Source: Nemopilema nomurai (Eukaryota > Cnidaria > Scyphozoa > Rhizostomeae > Rhizostomatidae). Taken from it: 64,000 bases of DNA. Numbering within the stretch: position 1 is the first letter of the stretch; each line of letters opens with the position of its first letter. A program made the translations under genes and the position numbers. Shown piece after piece: positions 35,301 to 47,200 of this stretch. Under the pieces are notes generated by a model. That model had not been told where the DNA came from. It worked only from the letters and a program-made list of their open reading frames with translations, and made no database searches. The stretch spans positions 592,001-656,000 of the forward strand of contig ML133471.1 of the NCBI GenBank assembly GCA_003864495.1, in the 5' to 3' direction.

Positions 35301-38300
35301 ATCGTGAATTAGGAAGTCTGCAAATTCGCCAGTGTTATCATCCCCTTTTTGAACTCCTTTTCTTGAAATTCATCCTTTAAGTTCATTGTCGTCAACACGT
35401 TAATGCCTAACATGAGTTACTTTCCTTCATGGCCTATTTTACGGCTCGATGCTTTTCATATATTGCCCGCTCCCAGTATCCCCTGTGTTTTCGTTTTCAA
35501 ATTTCGTTGAAAGAGCGGATTACACTGCCAAATTGTCTGACTGTGGCGTTCTCAGTTTTACACGAGAGCGGTTTGGATAAAAATCAGCGTTTCGTAAATT
35601 TTTCTGGCTTAGGGTTCTACGCCTTTGAGTTGGCCTGATATTTTCAAATGGGAAGTATTTTGAACACCGATGACGTAATATGTTTTGTGTCTGTTGTAAA
35701 CAATGCATTTAGCAGGTTTCAGGAACGTGGAAGTTCGATGATTCATTTTCCACTGAGTGCAGTAGAACCGCCAAGCAGGTTGTTTTATCGATTTGCGCGG
35801 TTTTATTTGATTTGCGTTTCTTTTCTTACAAGGAACCTCAATGCAAAACCACGAGAATGACCTTTGTTGCCCGATGCCCGCTATTCCATGCTTCTGGTCT
35901 GCTAAACGAAATAAGTCCTAACGAAGTCCGATGTGTCTGCAAAGATTGAAGTGGGCCGATCAGACTTAATTTTTACTGGGGCTGCAGCCTCAGAAGTATC
36001 GTGCTGTATTGACTAGGATTTTCTTCAACCATGGATGCCACAAGCTCTTTCTCTTTGGTATTTGACGTTTGTCAGTAGTTGGTTTCCGAATTAAACCATC
36101 AACACTGCTGCCCCGTTCATAAATACCACTGCCAGTTATTTTCTGAAAAAATTGGCTTTGACATTACCTGATGTTAAATATAGAGAAATGGAGTATTTTT
36201 AAAAGGACTTCTTTCAAACGTGCCCTCGTATATTATTTGGCATATCAAAGTGCCTTAATCAAATCCTCAGCAAAGGTTCTGTGAATTACAGAAATTCCAC
36301 TGCCACTTTGCAATGATTTTGTTGTTCAACTGTCATCATTTGCATGGTAATTAACATTAATGGGAGCATGGCTTCATTAGGCCTCTCATTATCATTAGCC
36401 AAAAGAGTATTTTGTTTCTGCTTGAGGTGATTAATTAACTGGATGTAATTTTCAATCAGTTTATTCATATTTTGTGCATGGCACTGTTTCAAGACTTCAC
36501 AGTACTGAAACTTTTGGCTTTTAGTTTAATTTGACGTCTTTTCCTTGGGCAAATTGAATCAGAATCACTGTATCTATCTATCATTGTATAACTTTTTGTG
36601 GTAGTTTTTGTGGTCTGGTAGTCAAATCCTTGAACAAAATTTTGCTTTTTTGGATAATGCCCTCTAGCAGGTGTGTGGGAGTTGCTGCAGAGTGTAAAAG
36701 GTTCTTTTTTTGACTGAAGTCTCTCAGCTTCCTATTTTTGGTACCTATCTGCAGACTTAAAGCATGTTTTGAGTTTACTATCTGCCAATCATGATGCATT
36801 AAACACAAGATTTATGTTGCTTTCTCGATTTTTTACAGGCATGGATATATTTGCATCTGCAAGCCAGGCTTCACAGGAGTAAATTGTGCTACTAATATCA
36901 ATGAGTGTCAGTCAAGTCCCTGCAAAAACAATGGGACTTGCACAGACCTTGTTAATGGCTACAACTGTACTTGTTTACAAGGATTTACTGGTGAGTTGTA
37001 TCATTTCATCAAACATAAACAAATGCATACATTAGAAATAAGCGTATTGTACCTTGTACACAAAGAACATGCATTCTTTTGGTTTTGTGGAATGTTTTTG
37101 GACCTTTTATTAATGCTTTGATATTTTCAAGCATAAAGCAGTAGGGCTGACAATTTTAATAATAAGTTTCTAATACCATTGTGTTTGTATCAGATGGTCA
37201 TTTTGAAATAAACAAAGTTTCATTAGTTGTTTGAGTATTGAGTAATGATTGATTATTGATTTTTACAAAACACTGTTTGTAAAGTCTTGGTAAGATTTTG
37301 CAGTTTTTTTTATTAAAAAGTGCTTTTGAATGTGCACACCCTGGCATCTAATCAGTCAAGTAGATTGTTTATAAAGTATCTCTCTTGATAAGGGGACACA
37401 CATATCATTTTGTTTAAAATTGAAGTTTGATTCTTTTTTTTCTATTTTAGGCAAAAATTGTACAGTCAATATTGATGAATGTGCATCTAGTCCATGCAAG
37501 AACAATGCTACTTGTGTCGATCTTGTAAATAGTTATAGCTGCAATTGCAAAGCAAAGTACACTGGTGTGAGATGTGAGAATGCAATTAATCAATGCAGTG
37601 TCAAGGACCCATGCATGAATGGCGCTGTTTGCCGCCAGCTTGGTACAGATTATGAATGTGCTTGTCCCACTGGCTTTACTGGCAAAAACTGTTCATTGAA
37701 CACTGCAGTGGAATTTGATGGTACTGCTAGCTGGGCTTTGACTGGTAGCTCCAGGAAGGTTGATTTTGCATTTAGGACTACAAGAAATTCAGGTTTGCTT
37801 GTACAGTTCTTATCTGGCAGTGCAAGCCTATACCTAGGATTGACCAGCGGAGGTATTGTTGTGGCACCAGATACTGGATCAACCTCTATGTTTCTTATCA
37901 GCTCTGTTAGTGATGGGACATGGCAAAATATATCGGTATCACTGGACCAAAGCTCTCTGAATTTTTCCATTAATGGTAAAACATACAATTATGGTTCAGG
38001 ATTGATGAATGTTCTCCAGGTGCACATTGGTGTATCAAATACTTCTTTGGTTAAAATCAGTGGAGTATTTCCTAACTATGTGGGATGTATTAGGGACCTA
38101 AAAGTAGATGGGAAAAGCTTGGTACCTGGACAAGATGGTCAGTTGAAAGGTGGGAAGATTGGTACTTGTTCATGGAAAAAAGTTTGCAATAGTGCGCCAT
38201 GTTTGAATGATGGTGTGTGCTCTGACTTGTGGAGTCAATACAGCTGCAAGTGTAATAGACGTTTCTTTGGATCCAATTGTGAGAAAGGTACTTGGATTTC

Positions 38301-41300
38301 TTAAAAAGTTTTTTGCATAGCCCAGCAGATTAATTCCACTTCTCAATTCAAGTCTATGTGTGTTATTTGGTGGCATCTTTATCGTTACATGATACTTTGT
38401 TATTTTGTAAAAAGATGTCTTCCTCTTCCTTTATGAGCATTTTTAGGATGTGGGTGCTCAGTGACTCTAGTCCTAATCATTATCATTGGTGAATATTAAC
38501 TTTTTCTTGGACCTGTTTTGCAAGTGAGGCGCTTTTCACGGAGAAGCAATTCAAGGTTCCTAACCCGAGAGATGTTTTAGAGGTTTATGTTCATTCCGCA
38601 TGTCCGTCTGACTGTGGCATTATCAACTATACTTTTAATTGCTTTTCTCTTTCAGTGTATCCCTCTTTTACATTTGGTCCAAGTCTCCCAATAATGCCGC
38701 AACCTACCCCAGCAACAAACGCAACCTCTCGTAGACGCAGATCAATTTCCAGTGCTGGTGGAAACGAGACCAACTTCGTCTTGTCGATCGTAAACACGAC
38801 TTTCAATTCCGGATCGAGCATTTCTCTCTCTTTGCGTACCCGGGCAACCAATGGTATACTGTTTCTTTTATCAAGCAACGGTCCTTCGTCTGGTGCTGCG
38901 AACGTTGGCTCCTATTTGACTCTTCAAATCATAAACGGAGCTTTGTTTCTCAAGTACCGGCACAAGGGTGAATCAAAGTCGCAAAACACAAACCGGCTGG
39001 TTAATGACGGGGTCTGGCACGATTTGAGCGTCAGCAAGCAAAACATCACTGTTGATAATACAGTTGTACATTCGCAAGGAATAACCAGTGACATGCCTGC
39101 TCGATATTTTTACGTCGGAGGGGTGGACAACGCCACTTTCTTTGCTAGTGCGTTAGAAACGCCTTCGCAATACAGCGGCTGCTTGCAGGCTGTATCTCTG
39201 AACGGAGCAACGCTGGCATTGAGCCCTATCACAGGTGGGGGTGCAACGCAGAGCATAAACAGCAGTAATGCCCAGACAGGCTGCAATGGAACCGATGTTT
39301 GTGTTGGCAGCCCCTGCAAGAATGGTGGCAACTGTACGGATCACTGGAATGCGTTCAGTTGCGCATGTCCAAAGGGTTTTGCCGGCGATACTTGCTCTCG
39401 CTCCGGCTGCCTGGTCCAAAATACGTGCCCGATCAATTCACTGTGCTATGATCTATCTCCACTAAATGTAACATGTAAGTGTCAATTGTCAGAGGAACAT
39501 ATTATGCAGACTTTATTTCTTCCTTCAGGAGAGATTCCCTTAAGGCCTAAGCTAGGCGGGCATGCTACGCAACATGTTATTACGATGTTCGCAAAAGCGT
39601 CAAAGTTTTTATCGCGAAGCATCAACTTCTCCCTTTTGAAGTTAAGGGCCTGATTTACGCTAGACTTGACAAAAATTATGCATAAAACCATCATTGTACA
39701 AAAACCGTTATCAGACTGTTTTCTAAGAGATCGACTTGCTTCCTATTGAGATTTTCTTCATGTAGAATGAAAAGTGCAAATGCTCTTTTGCAGGTGTGAC
39801 CCCGAAAACTTTCAATGGCAGCAAAAGTCGAGCAAGTTTTAGCAGTTTGAAAACAACCAATGCCTCGTCTTTGTCTTTCTCTCTACGAACTCGCAGTTTG
39901 ACCGCATTGATAATGGGATCGTACAGTAACGATAGCCATTACATCGCAGTTGGCCTCCGTGGAGGAAAAGTCGAAGTTACCTATCGGTACTGGCCGATGT
40001 CTTCTGAAAGCAAAGTAACAGGGGGTAAGCCACTTGCTGCTTAGTAAATATCTCGTTCTAGTACACTGGAGTATTTTGTCCCTGAGCTGAGGCCATAGAT
40101 TGGCAATTTGGTTATTGTGTAGTAGTGAAAATATTAATTTTGAAAGTTCTGCGAACAATTCACCTCATCTGTGGGAGTAAGACTGTTTTGACGAGAAGAT
40201 GAAGAAACCGTCATCACTGATATGGTAACAGATTTTCAATTATGGTAAATGCGTCAGAGGTCATTATCAAACTGATGCATGCAACATTTCGTGACCACAT
40301 AATTCTAATGCCACGGTGTTACAGATTAACTGTATAAACAATGTTTGCTGCACATTATCCAAGAAGCTTATAATTGAATGATAAAAGGTGAATTGATGAC
40401 AGTTTAACGTTAGGGTGCAGTCTAGATTGATGTTTGTTTAGTAAGGACACATAAGTTGGTTTTAATAACAAGACATTCACATAAGTTGGGAATTCATGGT
40501 TCGTCCAAAATACACCGGAACTGGATTTGATGACCTAGTTAGTGCCTGATGAGTGACACGTAGATCATATTCAGTGACATGGGAACTGGGGCCATGGCCC
40601 TTCCTAACCACTTCCAAATCTCACGTGCCTCTTATAATATATATCAATATCTCCAGATGTTTCCTTCGTCCCTGGTTATACTTTATGATTTTACTTTATT
40701 GTGGTTCAATAGTGCATGTTAGTTACTGGCTTCCCTTCCATCTTTCAGTGCGAAGCGTGAATAACGGAGTTTGGTATCACGTGAAGCTCACAACGATGAC
40801 CTCAACAACCATAGCCATCAATTCTTCCCTCGATGTTACCAGAAGTGATATCGTGTTTGGCCAAAACTTCAAGACATTATTAGACACAAATGGAATTACG
40901 ATTGGCAATGCCTCAACCTCTTTTCTAGCTTCACGATTCAATAAGACCATTTTCACTGGCTGCTTTGCTAAATTTGTGATCGGAAATGAGCTCATACGTT
41001 TGAACACTTCTGCGAACAGTGGCTTGACTGACGGTTGCCATAGCACCAATCCGTGTCTTCAAACACCGTGTGTCAGGGGTCAATGTCATGACACTTTCAA
41101 TAGCTTCAGTTGCAAATGTCCTGCTTATTATGTTGGCGAAAATTGCAATAGCACCCACAACGTGGACTGCGGCTTTAGCCCAAGCCCCTGTCATCCGAGC
41201 TCGACCTGCATAAACCTCACTTCACCGCAGCCCAAGGTGTACAGTATGTCTGGGAATGATATGTTCCGTTGCGATTGTGCTTCCGGTTTTACGGGATACC

Positions 41301-41746
41301 TGTGTTTCCAATCTGTTGATCTGTGCTCGCCGAACCCTTGCGTCAACGGGACATGTAGTCAGTTGTCTGGAAGCTACAGCTGTACGTGTCCAAGTGGGTA
41401 TACAGGCAGGAATTGTTCACTGAACATCGACGACTGTAATTCGAATCCGTGCAAGAACGGAGGGAGCTGTACGGACGGGTTGAACAGCTATACGTGTACG
41501 TGCAGTTCTTCGTTTACTGGCAGTCATTGCGAGCAAGCTGTAAGTACAAGCGATAAGAACATAGGAATGTGGGTGGGAATTGGCATCGCAATCTTGGTCG
41601 TCATTATAATTGTTGCGGTGATCGTGTTTAAATACTGCACCGCTGAACGCGGGATGCAAGGGACGTACAGCCCCAGTAGACAAGAGAAGGGACAAGTTGA
41701 AATGGCACCAATGCCGCCCATTCCACCGAAGGAGAGATTGATTTAA
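26358..41746 (+). CDS. crb: Crumbs apical polarity protein, complete, 12 exons
   Basis: Crumbs is the single-pass apical determinant that binds PALS1/Stardust, PAR6 and FERM proteins. Exons: 26358-26394, 27660-28196, 28778-29155, 30130-30369, 30652-30883, 31420-31994, 32862-33474, 36839-36990, 37451-38287, 38656-39474, 39794-40024, 40749-41746 (TAA). The sum is 1882 codons plus stop, with every phase matching. Order: signal peptide ([15 protein letters not shown]), N-terminal laminin-G domain (~20-190), about 20 EGF repeats (many with the calcium-binding D/N-x-D/N-E/D-C start and C-x-N-x4-Y/F), laminin-G, EGF, RRRR linker, laminin-G, EGF, laminin-G, four EGFs, membrane helix (~1822-1844) and a 38-residue tail. 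The tail carries [12 protein letters not shown] (juxtamembrane FERM-binding motif) and ends KERLI, the Crumbs PDZ-ligand ERLI. The tail makes the identity near certain. Confidence 0.96.
33475..36838. other. Largest Crumbs intron (3.4 kb), with a candidate internal first exon
   Basis: The intron lies between the exons ending 33474 and starting 36839. No nested gene was recognised on either strand. The one element of interest is a signal-peptide-like ATG exon at 34939-35024, described separately. Confidence 0.5.
34939..35024 (+). CDS. Candidate alternative first exon of Crumbs
   Basis: An ATG in good context (A at -3, G at +4) opens a 28-codon frame. It begins [10 protein letters not shown] and continues to a hydrophobic [11 protein letters not shown], immediately followed by a consensus donor TG|GTGAGG. 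The exon ends in phase 2, exactly the phase needed for the acceptor at 36839. Splicing there would give a ~1040-residue Crumbs isoform lacking the N-terminal laminin-G and 17 EGFs, but it would begin with half an EGF repeat. This is inference from phase and signal-peptide character; a chance frame is possible. Confidence 0.35.
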
Positions 41747-44225
41747 GGGGAGATCGACAATGCTGATTGCACAGTTGATCCCACTGCAAATAAGCCTAGA
41801 CGGAAGCATGAAATTCGAAGCCGGTCACGTACAAGGAACAACAAAGGCAAAGTACACTTACCGCCATATCAGTTTTGTTAGCAAGACCTACAGTCCCCCT
41901 GAAATATTTAGATCAACTCGTTGGCGTGCCCCCTCCCCTTGGAGCCTGTCCTTGTAGGCCTCCTTGGAGCGCTTCCTTGGAGCTCGTTGCCGCCTAGTTA
42001 GTGTTTTATTATTTGAAAGGTTCTTTTATTACTAGGACATCCCATTTCAGTCGGTAATAATATTGTTTGAAATTGCCTTCAAACTATATAAAGGCAGTCA
42101 ATTTGACAAAGTTTAAATACTGATATGATATTGGTTCAAGGCAGGGGGGATGCTGTAGACATTCGTCAAATGTGTCAGTGCGCTGACCCAAAATAGTGGC
42201 GGCGATTGTAGGTCTCTATGACATGGTGCCCGAGTCGTGGGTGATCCGGTTTGGTTGATTCTCAATTGACACTCAACTTTTGATCATTTCGCGCCTGGTA
42301 GTTTCTTTGATAAGTGATGCTTCAAATTAAAATTTAGGATTATATATACTTAGTGTATTTAAAGGAATTTCCTTCTGGGTTGAAGTATTTCAGCATCAAA
42401 TATTGATCTAGAAAATTACTTGCTATGTACAATTGCTAACCTTTATCAGCAGAACCGTTTTCTTAATATTACCCCTAGAATCATTAAAGTCGGAACATTT
42501 TGATGTACGCTATTCATTAGACATTCAATCGTGGATTATAAATATCGATTTTCTCCCATATGCAAACACGACGCATTTGAAGATATTTTTCAGACTTTTT
42601 AATCGTAGTAGGTATCTTACTCTAGGTGTGTTGTAATTATCCTTTTGTGCGAATTATGCTAGACATTGGATACCAAGTTTCTATATTTGGATGTATGTAT
42701 TATATAATTTCGTTTTGCTGGAGACCGCATTTTTGTATGGATAATTTGCCGTGTAATCAGTGAATTCGCGGTATGGCATCTATCGCTTGACGTTCTATGA
42801 CAAGTTGAGAAAATTATGAATTACTTTTGACCAGCATTACCATTGTCCTTTATTGAAGCATGCAGCGGCAGAAATGACCCATATTTCATCCCCATTCTCA
42901 TAAAGGGGCTTACCCACCCTCGTCTAAAAAGGGCGTACTTGGTATTCCTTGATGATGCGATTTTATTAAGTAATAACGAATGCAATAAGGACCGGTAGCA
43001 TTCGTTTCAGAAGTTGAAGGGGACAGTCATTTAACTAGGCCCGCTTATATGTATATTCGTAAACTTGAACCAAATAAAGGGTAAAGGGTTTTTTCAAGAG
43101 TCACATTTTCCAAGGGCATGCAGGAGTATGTCCACTTTTTTTTCATTTTTTGTTCTTAACGAGACACTTGTTAATATTGTGTACGTATTTAATTTAGGAA
43201 AGTGTTCATAATTACAAGTATGTATTGCCTAGTTATTACTTTGATATGCGAACAGTTAATGGACTTTATTTCAATTTTGTGCCAGTTTATTTTAAAGATA
43301 GTGTTTATAGTTTCAGAAATATTTGAAATTCTATAATTTACCAATCAGTTATGCAAACCCTTGAATTTCGGGTTCCGTTAGAGGCATGAAAGTCCAGAAA
43401 ATACCTACACGTGTTTCCGATTTGAACAAACAAAAAATACTTTTCCCAAAATCCTGGAAAGGGCAATGCTTAGGTCAATTGATTAGGCCAAAGGACGAAT
43501 AAATAGCCCTAAGTAGACGTGCGTTTGTGTTCTTGCTCGGTCCAAACCTCCATATGCTTCTGCAATCATTTAGGCCATAAAAACTTCTCTTCCTCTCCAA
43601 AAGAATAGATATATTATGGTTTATATAATATTGTGAATATTTTGTATTGAACGTACCAGAGCATGTGATTAACGTGACCCGCAAGAAAAATACCTGCTAT
43701 CTCAATCTTATTTACCATTTAGTCATACTCTTGTTTTATATAACTCTCCCAAGATTATTGTACCCACGTTTTTCAATTCTTTTTAATTGTCATTAAGCAG
43801 TTTAGTGCGTAGTTGGCTATGATCATTGTTTTAATTCTGAGTTTAGTCGGCCGTTTTCTTGTTTTCTCATAGTTAGGCTTCAAGATCTGAGGTACACTCG
43901 TCTGTTTTCTCGTCTCCCCTTCTCATTTATAAGACCTAGTAGACAAGGACTTTCATCCTCTGCCTATCGGCCTATTAAAAGAAGTTTGAGCCCAATCGCA
44001 AACTTAGAAATAGAATCCCAAGTCGCCACTTTTAAGGAAATATTTCTTTGTGTGTGTTTTGCTCGGTACAGAATTTTTGCATTACGAGGGCATACCAAAA
44101 CGAGGCCGTGTATAAACGGAAAACAGAATGTGCATCATTTGACGCTGCAATGTTTACTACTATTAGGAAATAAACATGGCGAATCCAAACAGTTACAAGT
44201 AAGGTGAATGAGAAAGCTAGATGAA
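41747..44225. other. Crumbs 3' UTR and intergenic region before PNPLA6/7
   Basis: No coding segment was recognised. A canonical AATAAA at 43073-43078 could end a ~1.3-kb Crumbs 3' UTR. The remainder should include the promoter of the next gene. Confidence 0.5.
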
Positions 44226-47200
44226 ATGAAGGACCCAAAAGAACTGCTCAGCTTTGTTGGAAATGTGATGCTGAACGTCGAAACAGGAGTGAGTAAAAAT
44301 TTTTGGCACCAGGGTTGTTGTTGTACTTTGTCGGATTTTGTTGGTTACCTAACCTGTATTCATTCGCATTTTTGGTTTTATTGATCTTAATTTATCATTT
44401 GAAGTGTAGGCGTTGAGTTTTGAAGCTGTAATAAGCAAATACGTCATTGGTATATGAAATAGTCATTGCCATATTGTCGCACTGGTTAAGTTTTTGTCAC
44501 TTTCCCATAAATAATTGCGAAAGTCCTCTGGTTGCTTAGCAGCTATTATCGTATAACTTCTTGAGGACGATACTTTACGACAAAGAAATGCCCTGCATGT
44601 TGTTTTTGTGTTTCGTGTAAAGCTAAAAAAGCTAAGAATGTGACGTTATAAAGATTTAGTTTAACCACTTCCGATTAGAGCGAAGCCTTAGACTATCAAT
44701 TTAACCACACGATATTAATTTACCATGTACGAAAGGTGAAAAGTTTGAAATGCCAAGGAAAGTTTAATGTGGCTGTGTCCAAAGTTTGAGCCCTGTGTTT
44801 TAAAGTTATTGGTTAAAAACATTTTTATAGTAGTTTGAATTTCAAGACCAAAAAGCTTTAGAGAGACTATTCTTTTTTTATAGAATTTTTACAAGCTTCA
44901 TATCAATAAGTATCCTGTTTTATCGAAAATGTATTTCAAACCATGGCTTTGAAGCCCAATATTGATCTCAGTGGGCCTATACAGCCTTGTGAACTATGTT
45001 TTTTGACCTGTGATGAAACCCATAATTTATTTATGAAATGCCACTGGCTTTCCATTAAGAATGCCTAAAAATTTTCACTGGGAATCAACATTTGTTAAAG
45101 CTATACCTTTTTCTGTGCCTCTTGGATAAAAAGTACAATATGAAAATCTTTTGTTAAAATACCACTATGTATTCCTTCAATTTGCAATATGTGAAGCTTT
45201 TTCAACTTAATTAATGGAACAGTATATTGACAAAGACATTGTGTCAATAAAATCAAACACTGTTGTGATACAAATTCAGCTAAAGAGGATTTGCAAAAGC
45301 TATAACAAGATTTTTCTGTGATTCACCTATAAGTGAATGTTGGTAACTTGTGTGCATGGTAACTTGTGTGCATGGTAACTTGTATGAATTTTTATGCAGT
45401 GCTGTCATGTATTCTTATGCCTGAAGCTGATTTGTTTCTTCAAGAAATTTGTACATGATGCTTTTGATGGAGATGAAATAAAGTAAAAGCATTTTCTGAA
45501 GCTTACTTAAAAGGGAACACCTTGCCTTCACTGTGCACGACATGGACCTAAATTGTCCAACAAAATTTGATTTGCTGATCAAAAGAGGGTAACAGCTAAA
45601 TTGATAGCTCTTTCAGACCATTTTTAACTTGCATAGCAAGCAGGCTAAGAGGTTTTGGCAATGCACATGAATTGTGTCAGTAGCTACAAAGAAGCCGAAA
45701 TGAAAACAGGTTTAATAGAAATTGATCTTTTAAGTGCCAGCTTTGAATGTGACCAGTGTGCTTTGTGTTTCTAGTTGTTTGCTTAAAATTTTCAGACACC
45801 TTGTTGTTTTTATTAACAAAAATGGTCACTTGAGAGCTTTATAGCTTCTATCAAGGTCCATGAATGCTTGCGATTTGATGATAATGTGCATGTCAACTGC
45901 TCTAAGAAATTTTTATAATTTCTCAACATCAAGAATCTTCATTCACATTCTGGGAATGGAAACCACTCTGTGTGGCTTTCAGGAACCATTAATATCTAAC
46001 TAGTTATATTTTCTCAATAACTGACATATATTGGCCCACCTGCTTTCCATCATACAAGAGGTCTAAAACAGGTGTCTCAAATTTTTGGTGCCAAGATACT
46101 GGCTGCAAATGTATGCATGTTGTTCTTAGACTAATTCATGCAAATTGAGTATCAAAAGCATATGGAAAGCATTGTTAACAAGAGGAACCTAACAGGGATA
46201 CCATCAAATAAATTGGGTTTCTTCTAAAGTTATTCTTCTAAGTGAAAATTATCATGGTGCCTTTCAAAAGATTGATTTTTTGCTGTGTTGCTGATGTAAC
46301 CTTGCCAGTGGCTATGACCTCAGCACCATGGTGTCTATTAAGTGCTTTTTGGGCACCCTCTCAAAAGGGAGAGAGCTATGTAGTCCAAAAGTGGCATTTT
46401 CAAAACATTTCCTTAAATCTATTCTTGATTGCAGGTGATTGCTGCAGTGGCTGTGGCAGCTCTTCTAGTAGTCATTGGATGGTTCTTCAGTAAAAGAAAG
46501 AATAAAAGCAAAGGTTAATATTTTTAATATAAACATTTTTAAGTTGCATTGCTGTCAGATTGTTGTGGCTGGAAGTGCTATTTCAGAAATCGTCACAAAC
46601 TTCAAAATCCTTTTTCATTTCTCTATCAGGTTCTATACTGGCTTGTTCTACGCTGACAAGATCTTAAAATCTAATTAGATGAACAAGATTGCTAAAATAT
46701 CTTCCAGGGGATGCTCCATCTTAAAAATTGTGCTTGTTGATTTGTGGTTTGACGATAGATGCTGAAGAATGTTAGATTTTGGGTGCCACTCCTCAGAGGC
46801 ATTTGCTAGCTTAAATGCCACTCAAGTTTCAATATTTTCTGTCAACATTCTTTATTTGCTTGTTTTTATTTGCATATCCAACTTAGAATCTACTTTGCAG
46901 CCACTCTATTGTTAAAGAAATGTTGCTAATTTTGTCTTTTTTTACCAACAAAACAAATCAGGAAGCATAATTGTCATGTTTGTTTGTCCATGACTATATA
47001 TATTATTTTTTGCTTTTAGAGCAAACAACTCAATCTGGCAAGCCAGTCCCAAAACCACGCTTCAGAAAAAGGGATAAAATGCTGTTTTATGGTAGAAAAA
47101 TCATAAGAAAGGTAATATGGTAACAGCTGACATCTATATGGTGAAGGTCATGGTTGACGCTATAATGAATATTGCAGTTAGCCACCTAGAAACATGCCCT

